The notes under the pieces are model-generated. The model did not search any database. It was not told the DNA's origin and was given only the letters and a program-made list of their open reading frames with translations. Position numbers and translations under genes: made by a program. From assembly GCF_900100115.1 (NCBI RefSeq), contig NZ_FNKL01000004.1:620001-684000 (forward strand): a DNA stretch of 64,000 bases, read 5' to 3'. Shown piece by piece: positions 59,271 to 64,000 of this stretch. Position 1 is the stretch's first letter, and each line of letters opens with the position of its first letter. This DNA is from Chryseobacterium soldanellicola (GTDB taxonomy: Bacteria; Bacteroidota; Bacteroidia; Flavobacteriales; Weeksellaceae).

Positions 59271-62163
59271 ATTTTTTCTCTTTCAAATCTTTATTGATTT
59301 TACTTTCGGCATTTTTCGCTTTCTGCTCCTGGGCTTCTTTCTCTTTACGCTGCTGCCGTCTCGATTTTTTCTCGGCTCGTCTTTCTTCACGAATCACTTT
59401 GTTTGATTTTTTATTGTATAAAGCATCAATAATGCCTTGTCCGGTTTTACTGAAGATCTTTATTTTCGGTTTTTCGTGAGTGCCCGTTACCACAATCGGG
59501 AAACCGATCCAGCCGCCGGGCGGAAGGCCAACTCTTACCTGAAGATCCAATAAGCCATTAAAGCTTGTCGTTCCGCTGATAGAAGGCCTTAGCACAGAAA
59601 CTTTAAACGTGAATTTATCAACATGAATAAGATTATTCTTGATATGTGTTTCAATATTTACGCCTTTCATATCCGGATTATCAAAAGCGTTGGCTCCAAT
59701 ATTATCGCCGACCGCCGAAAGCATTTTGAGATTTTTAACTTCCACATCACGGAGATTTACAATTCCTCCACCTTCTAATGACGGATAAATCGGGCTCATG
59801 TTTTTATCAAAATCACCTTTTAATTTATAATCTAAAGACACGATTCCTTTAACATTTTTTGCAGCAGTTGCCATTTCCCGAACCATATCAATTTCTTTAT
59901 AAGCGCGCTGTACATCAAAGTCCTGAACCTTAAGCCCAACATCAAAATTAGCGGTTAAAGGAGATTCATCCTGATACCGTGCATCAATATTCATGCGGCT
60001 TCCAATGATGTCAAAAGAGGTGTTTTTAAGGTAAACTTCACCTTTATTTACAGAGGCCAGGCCTTTAAGATGATTTAAATTCAACCCTTTAAACTCTACT
60101 TTTTTTGCATTGGCATCTAAAGAGACATCCAGATTTTTAGGGATAATTACGACGCCGCTGCTTTTCGGGTTTTCTACTTTTGCATATTCTACTTCTATAG
60201 ATTTATCAGTATTATCGCCATTTTTCAGCGCCATAAATTCATCAATTAAAATATAATTTGAATTCAAAACAAACTTTCCGTGAAGGGTGCCTTTTCTTTC
60301 AATAAAATAATTAATGGTGTTTAAAAGATAGCCATTTAGGGCAAAATCAGATTTTCCATACGTTGCAAAAAACTTCCTGAACCACATTTTTTCATTTTCA
60401 AACTGAAAATTTCCTTCTTTTATATAAAATGATTTCGGCAAATATTCTGTGGTGGCTTTTATGTTTTTCAGAATTAATGTTCCTTTATTGTCAAGCTTGC
60501 TGTACTGGCCGGTTGTTGCATAGCTTTGGCGGCCGTCAAGAGAAAGATCTGCCATGATCAATCCACTTATATCCAGGCCTTTTTTAGCAAAAACCTTGTA
60601 AATTCTTCCAACATTCAATACCCCTTTTGCTCTTACTTTATATAATAAATCTTCAAAATCCTTTAAATCTGCATTCACAAAAACAGGATTTCCTTCAAAA
60701 TCAAACTGAAAGGGGCTCAACTTTACACCGAGGCTTCTGAAGGTACCGTCAGTATTGATAACATTGGCTATTAAATTAATATTCTGAATAGGATTGGGGT
60801 AGTATTTTGTCTTAACAAAACCATTTTTAAGGTTAATATAACCATTCGTTTTCGGGAACAATTTTTTATCCATGCTGAAAACGCCGTTGGCTTTAATGTT
60901 GGTATCCATCAAACCTCGAATCTCAATATCTTTTAAACCTAAAGCCTGTTGTAAGGTCTGTAGGTTAATTGCCCCCCGAATGTCTGCATTCACCTGCATT
61001 TCAGTTAATCCTTTCGTACTTACATAAGCACGGAAATTATTGTTCTTACCAAGATCAAAGCTTAATTTTTTTAAGTCAATAGCGAGTTTTTCTGTATTTA
61101 ATTCAGGCAGATCAATGTTCAAATCCATATTAAGATTATTCATCGGAACCGGCGCTTTTCCATTAGAAACGAAACCGTTTTTTACTAAAAGACGAACTTT
61201 CACCCGTGGTTTAAGGTTTTTTGGCTCGCTGAACCTTCCTTTTACATTAAAATAAAGATCACTGTTTCCTTCAATTTTGGTATCTTTTGCCCAGTCCAGG
61301 TATTGCGGCGGCAACACTGAAATCATTTCACGGATGGTTGTTTTTTCAGAAGCTGCTTTAATATCAAGATTATATCCGTCTTTCAGAATGCTTACAAAAC
61401 CGGTAAATTTTAAAGGTAAATCATTGATTCTTAACTCGTTTTTTCTTAATACAAAAGTCAACGCATTGGTATTGATTCTGGTAATTAAATCGGCATGCAG
61501 AGTTTTTTGTTTTGCATAATAAATCCTGTTGAGGCTGAAATCTACCTTATCAATGTCGAGATTGGTTTCAAGGTCAAAAATATCTTCACTTAAACCGCCT
61601 TTCCCTGTATAATTCAGTCCTTTTGCATCAACTAAAACTCTGGCCGCATGATCATTATATTTTATATGACAGTTTTTAAATTTAATCAGATCAAGTTTAA
61701 CAGATGCGCCTGTTTCTGTTGTATCCTTAGGTTTTTCAGAAGGTTTTGAGACGTAAACATTGTAATTTGCTTCCCCTTTGCTGTTTACAAAAATATTGGC
61801 GTAAGCATCCGTTACGTATATTTCATCGATTTTTATTTCATTATTAAAAATCAGATTTTTAAGATTAATTCCTACAGCAACTTCTTTTGCAGTCAGTAAA
61901 GTATCGTTCTGAAAAGGCTTTGAACCTTGCAATATCATGTCATCTACCGAAACGGTAAGCGATGGAAAATGTCTGAAAAAAGTAAGATGAGTTTTTTTAT
62001 AATCAAGTTTTCCTGCAAGATGCTTGTTGGCGAACAGTTTTACCTGCTGGGAAATCGTTCCGGGAAATAAAATAGGAATAATAAACATCAGAAATAGAAT
62101 TGATGCCACCGAAATTCCTGTCCATTTGAGGATTTTCAAAATTATTTTTTTAAATCTTTCCAT
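59269..62163 (-). CDS. AsmA-like inner-membrane / periplasmic protein
   Basis: 964 aa. One N-terminal membrane helix (TGISVASILFLMFIIPILFP) followed by a very long beta-rich periplasmic region starting HLAGKLDYKKTHLTFFRHFP SLTVSVDDMIL (AsmA signature blocks TFFRHFPSLTVSVDD and LLTAKEVAVGINLKNL). Repeated DLETNLDIDKVDF-, INLKNGFVK-type strands follow, and a C-terminal AsmA block (VRVGLPPGGWIGFPIVVTGT). The tail is highly charged (KEKEAQEQKAKNAESKINKD). AsmA/TamB relatives form lipid-conducting bridges to the outer membrane; that role is inference here. Confidence 0.92.
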   Translation of the reverse strand: MERFKKIILKILKWTGISVASILFLMFIIPILFPGTISQQVKLFANKHLAGKLDYKKTHLTFFRHFPSLTVSVDDMILQGSKPFQNDTLLTAKEVAVGINLKNLIFNNEIKIDEIYVTDAYANIFVNSKGEANYNVYVSKPSEKPKDTTETGASVKLDLIKFKNCHIKYNDHAARVLVDAKGLNYTGKGGLSEDIFDLETNLDIDKVDFSLNRIYYAKQKTLHADLITRINTNALTFVLRKNELRINDLPLKFTGFVSILKDGYNLDIKAASEKTTIREMISVLPPQYLDWAKDTKIEGNSDLYFNVKGRFSEPKNLKPRVKVRLLVKNGFVSNGKAPVPMNNLNMDLNIDLPELNTEKLAIDLKKLSFDLGKNNNFRAYVSTKGLTEMQVNADIRGAINLQTLQQALGLKDIEIRGLMDTNIKANGVFSMDKKLFPKTNGYINLKNGFVKTKYYPNPIQNINLIANVINTDGTFRSLGVKLSPFQFDFEGNPVFVNADLKDFEDLLYKVRAKGVLNVGRIYKVFAKKGLDISGLIMADLSLDGRQSYATTGQYSKLDNKGTLILKNIKATTEYLPKSFYIKEGNFQFENEKMWFRKFFATYGKSDFALNGYLLNTINYFIERKGTLHGKFVLNSNYILIDEFMALKNGDNTDKSIEVEYAKVENPKSSGVVIIPKNLDVSLDANAKKVEFKGLNLNHLKGLASVNKGEVYLKNTSFDIIGSRMNIDARYQDESPLTANFDVGLKVQDFDVQRAYKEIDMVREMATAAKNVKGIVSLDYKLKGDFDKNMSPIYPSLEGGGIVNLRDVEVKNLKMLSAVGDNIGANAFDNPDMKGVNIETHIKNNLIHVDKFTFKVSVLRPSISGTTSFNGLLDLQVRVGLPPGGWIGFPIVVTGTHEKPKIKIFSKTGQGIIDALYNKKSNKVIREERRAEKKSRRQQRKEKEAQEQKAKNAESKINKDLKEKK

Positions 62164-62323
62164 AAAATGATAATTTTGATTTTAGCAATATATAGTAGTT
62201 TATGCGATAATTATTAGCAAACTAAAATCAAGCCAATGGCGGATTCCGATAGAATAATTCCCCAATAATTAAATCAGAAATGAAGAATTTTAGAAGTGAA
62301 TTTTTTTATCAATCTCTAGCAAA

Positions 62324-62920
62324 TCAGTAGAAAATTTTACCATTCTCAATTTTTACTAATTTTTCGTTTTCCATCTTTTTTACCGTCCTTATTACTGTTT
62401 CAACTCTCAAACCGGTGAGATTCGCTATCTGCTGACGAGTAAGAGGAACCTGAAACGAATATGGGTGGCTGCTGGAATTATAATCCTTCAGATAATTCAT
62501 CACAGTTTTAATTTTTGATAAAGGATCTTGTGATGAAACATTAAAAAGCATAATATATTTATAGAACAATCTATCAGATAAACATTTGAATAGATCTAGT
62601 GAAACCTGAGGATTTTGGCTTAATAAGCTTAAAAAATCAGTTTTCGGAAGCTTTAAAATTGTGCAATCTGTTTTTGAAACTGCGTTCATAGGATAAGGTT
62701 TATCATTAAAAAGCAATGATTCACCAAAACTTTGACCGCTGGAAAGAATGTTTTGTGTAAATTCTTTTCCGTCTTCATGGTAATTGTTTAATTCTATGAT
62801 ACCGTCAACAATCTGGAAATAGAATTTAGGCAAACTTCCTTCATTAAAAATAATTTGGCTCGCTTCATATTTTTCATAGTCTGCACCATATGCTAGTAAT
62901 AAATTTTCACTAATTATCAT
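62324..62920 (-). CDS. Crp/Fnr family transcriptional regulator
   Basis: 198 aa. N-terminal cyclic-nucleotide-binding-type barrel (KFYFQIVDGIIELNNYHEDG, SSGQSFGESLLFNDKPYPM) and C-terminal winged helix LTRQQIANLTGLRVETVIRTVKKMENEKLV. No N-terminal Cys cluster, so it is not an oxygen-sensing FNR; the usual cAMP phosphate motif is only partly present. It lies upstream of, and divergent to, the alpha-amylase gene and may control it. Confidence 0.92.
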   Translation of the reverse strand: MIISENLLLAYGADYEKYEASQIIFNEGSLPKFYFQIVDGIIELNNYHEDGKEFTQNILSSGQSFGESLLFNDKPYPMNAVSKTDCTILKLPKTDFLSLLSQNPQVSLDLFKCLSDRLFYKYIMLFNVSSQDPLSKIKTVMNYLKDYNSSSHPYSFQVPLTRQQIANLTGLRVETVIRTVKKMENEKLVKIENGKIFY

Positions 62921-63179
62921 ATAAGTTATTATTATAGTTAGAAAATAAATACTTAATAAAAATTTGGCAAAATTTTACATACAGAAATTGTACCAGAGTC
63001 TATTTTTTACATACCACATAATTATAAAAACTTAATTTTATTAATTTCGCAATTTAAAAAAAACGCCAAAAATTAATTTTTTCAACATAACCTCAGTATG
63101 ATTCGGCTCATAAATTGTTGATCGGTATTTGAACTAAATTAGATTATTTCACAAAAAGCAAAAACTTTATTGATAAAAT

Positions 63180-64000
63180 ATGAACAGTATGAATGGAGTA
63201 ATTATTCAGTTTTTCCATTGGTACCATCCGGGCCGGGTTTGGAATGAATTTATAGAAAAAGCAGAATTCCTGAAAACGTTGGGATTTACGGCAGTCTGGT
63301 TTCCACCGGCCAACAAATGCGATTCGGGAAATGAAGGTAGGGGGTATGATATTTATGATTTGTATGATCTCGGGGAATTTGATCAAAAAGGCACAATATC
63401 AACTAGATATGGCACAAAAAATGAGTATTTGAATGCTATTAAAAAAGCTCATGATGTGGGGTTATCAGTGTATGCAGATATTGTTCTCAATCACAGAATG
63501 GGTGGTGATGAAGCGGAGAAAATTACGGTTCATGAAGTTAATCCTGAAAACCGTAACCAAATCATTTCACAGCCAATACAAGCTTCAGCGCTTACAAAAT
63601 TCACTTTCCCGGGAAGACAGGGAAAATATTCTGATTTTATTTGGGATTATCAATGTTTCAGCGGAATTGACAGTCTCAAAAAAGACGGAAAAGAGATAAA
63701 AGGAATTTTTAAAATCCATAATGAATGTGGCACAGAATGGACGGATTCCGTAAGCCATCAGTTTGGAAATTACGACTATTTAATGGGTGCCGATGTTGAA
63801 TATCGAAATCCGAGAGTCGTTCAGGAAACAAAAAAATGGATCAAATGGTATTTTGAAACGACCGGAGTAGACGGCATCCGGCTGGATGCTTTAAAGCATA
63901 TTTCGTCAGATTTTCTTAAAGATTGGATTACTTATATAAAAACAGAGCTCAATCCCAATTGCTATGTTTTAGGCGAATTTTGGAAAGATGAAGTCGAAAA
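63180..64000 (+). CDS. Alpha-amylase (GH13, cytoplasmic type), 3' end outside window
   Basis: 273 codons visible from the ATG at 63180; open to the end of the window. MNSMNGVIIQFFHWYHPGRV has no signal peptide, so the enzyme is probably cytoplasmic, as in the AmyS-like group (about 480 aa expected). GH13 motifs: region I DIVLNHRMGGDE, region II GVDGIRLDALKHI with the nucleophile Asp, region III VLGEFW with the acid/base Glu. FGNYDYLMGADVEYRNPRV is typical of GH13_5. Hydrolyses starch or glycogen. Confidence 0.93.
   Translation, partial: MNSMNGVIIQFFHWYHPGRVWNEFIEKAEFLKTLGFTAVWFPPANKCDSGNEGRGYDIYDLYDLGEFDQKGTISTRYGTKNEYLNAIKKAHDVGLSVYADIVLNHRMGGDEAEKITVHEVNPENRNQIISQPIQASALTKFTFPGRQGKYSDFIWDYQCFSGIDSLKKDGKEIKGIFKIHNECGTEWTDSVSHQFGNYDYLMGADVEYRNPRVVQETKKWIKWYFETTGVDGIRLDALKHISSDFLKDWITYIKTELNPNCYVLGEFWKDEVE

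Noticed and set aside
63144..63386. 80-codon minus-strand frame over the alpha-amylase start
   Set aside because: It overlaps a well-supported GH13 gene on the other strand and has no recognisable features.
1..64000. tRNA or rRNA genes and CRISPR arrays
   Set aside because: No cloverleaf with a T-loop GTTCRANNC or CCA end, no rRNA core sequence and no regularly spaced direct repeats were found on reading both strands.

Overview
The window looks like a chromosomal segment of a low-GC Bacteroidota of the Flavobacteriia, most likely Chryseobacterium or a close Weeksellaceae relative. The grounds are TAnnTTTG-type -7 boxes with an upstream TTG, A-rich leaders without strong Shine-Dalgarno sites, an atpD-atpC pair with no other ATP synthase genes next to it, Bacteroidota-restricted families (DUF2723, DUF3078, DUF3347, HYC_CC_PP, DUF6261, DUF6705) and secreted proteins that begin with a GIGT motif. 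No rRNA, tRNA, CRISPR array, transposase or prophage gene was seen. The genus name is inference; no marker gene was compared.

1-21.3 kb is mostly core: a LolA-like fragment, a glutathione peroxidase lipoprotein, a large TPR/DUF3857/transglutaminase protein, ribF, atpD-atpC, a B12-binding-type radical SAM enzyme, a DMT transporter, a pair of PLP enzymes that fit sulfonolipid (capnine) synthesis, and two large polytopic membrane proteins. 21.3-29.2 kb holds two simple-sequence arrays that fill the leader of a DUF1697 gene, kdsA, a TonB-dependent receptor with a TTG start, and a copper module (HYC_CC_PP protein, DUF3347 protein, and a multicopper oxidase with two metal-binding N-terminal modules and a barrel-like tail).

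29.2-45.4 kb is accessory-rich: three tandem secreted GIGT/C1q-like paralogues, a coiled-coil lipoprotein, three consecutive SDR oxidoreductases (one without the YxxxK catalytic pair), a DsbA-like/nucleosidase/GNAT operon, a DUF421 protein with a C-terminal zinc ribbon, a DoxX-like protein, a fourth SDR, a two-domain MVL-type mannan-binding lectin, a DUF3078 barrel, two aldo/keto reductases and an NDH-2. The 545-nt gap at 40330-40874 contains a promoter-like box and an orphan terminator that could define a short RNA.

45.5-53.9 kb has a 3 x 42-bp tandem repeat beside an XRE regulator, a large lipoprotein with a JAMM-like H-x-H...S-x-x-D signature followed by two duplicated DUF6705-type lipoproteins, two ferritin-like proteins, a fasciclin protein and an ECF sigma/anti-sigma pair. 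The sigma gene has no ordinary start codon in the correct frame. 53.9-64 kb has a small lmo0937-type membrane protein, a HAD phosphatase, an AraC regulator next to a clear TetX-family monooxygenase, AlkB with two small proteins, exonuclease III, an AsmA-like protein, a Crp/Fnr regulator and the start of a cytoplasmic-type alpha-amylase.

The most unusual points are the lipoprotein cluster at 47-50 kb, the sigma-factor start, the repeat-filled leader at 21.3 kb, the candidate short RNA near 40.5 kb and the TetX homologue with an altered drug-contact residue.
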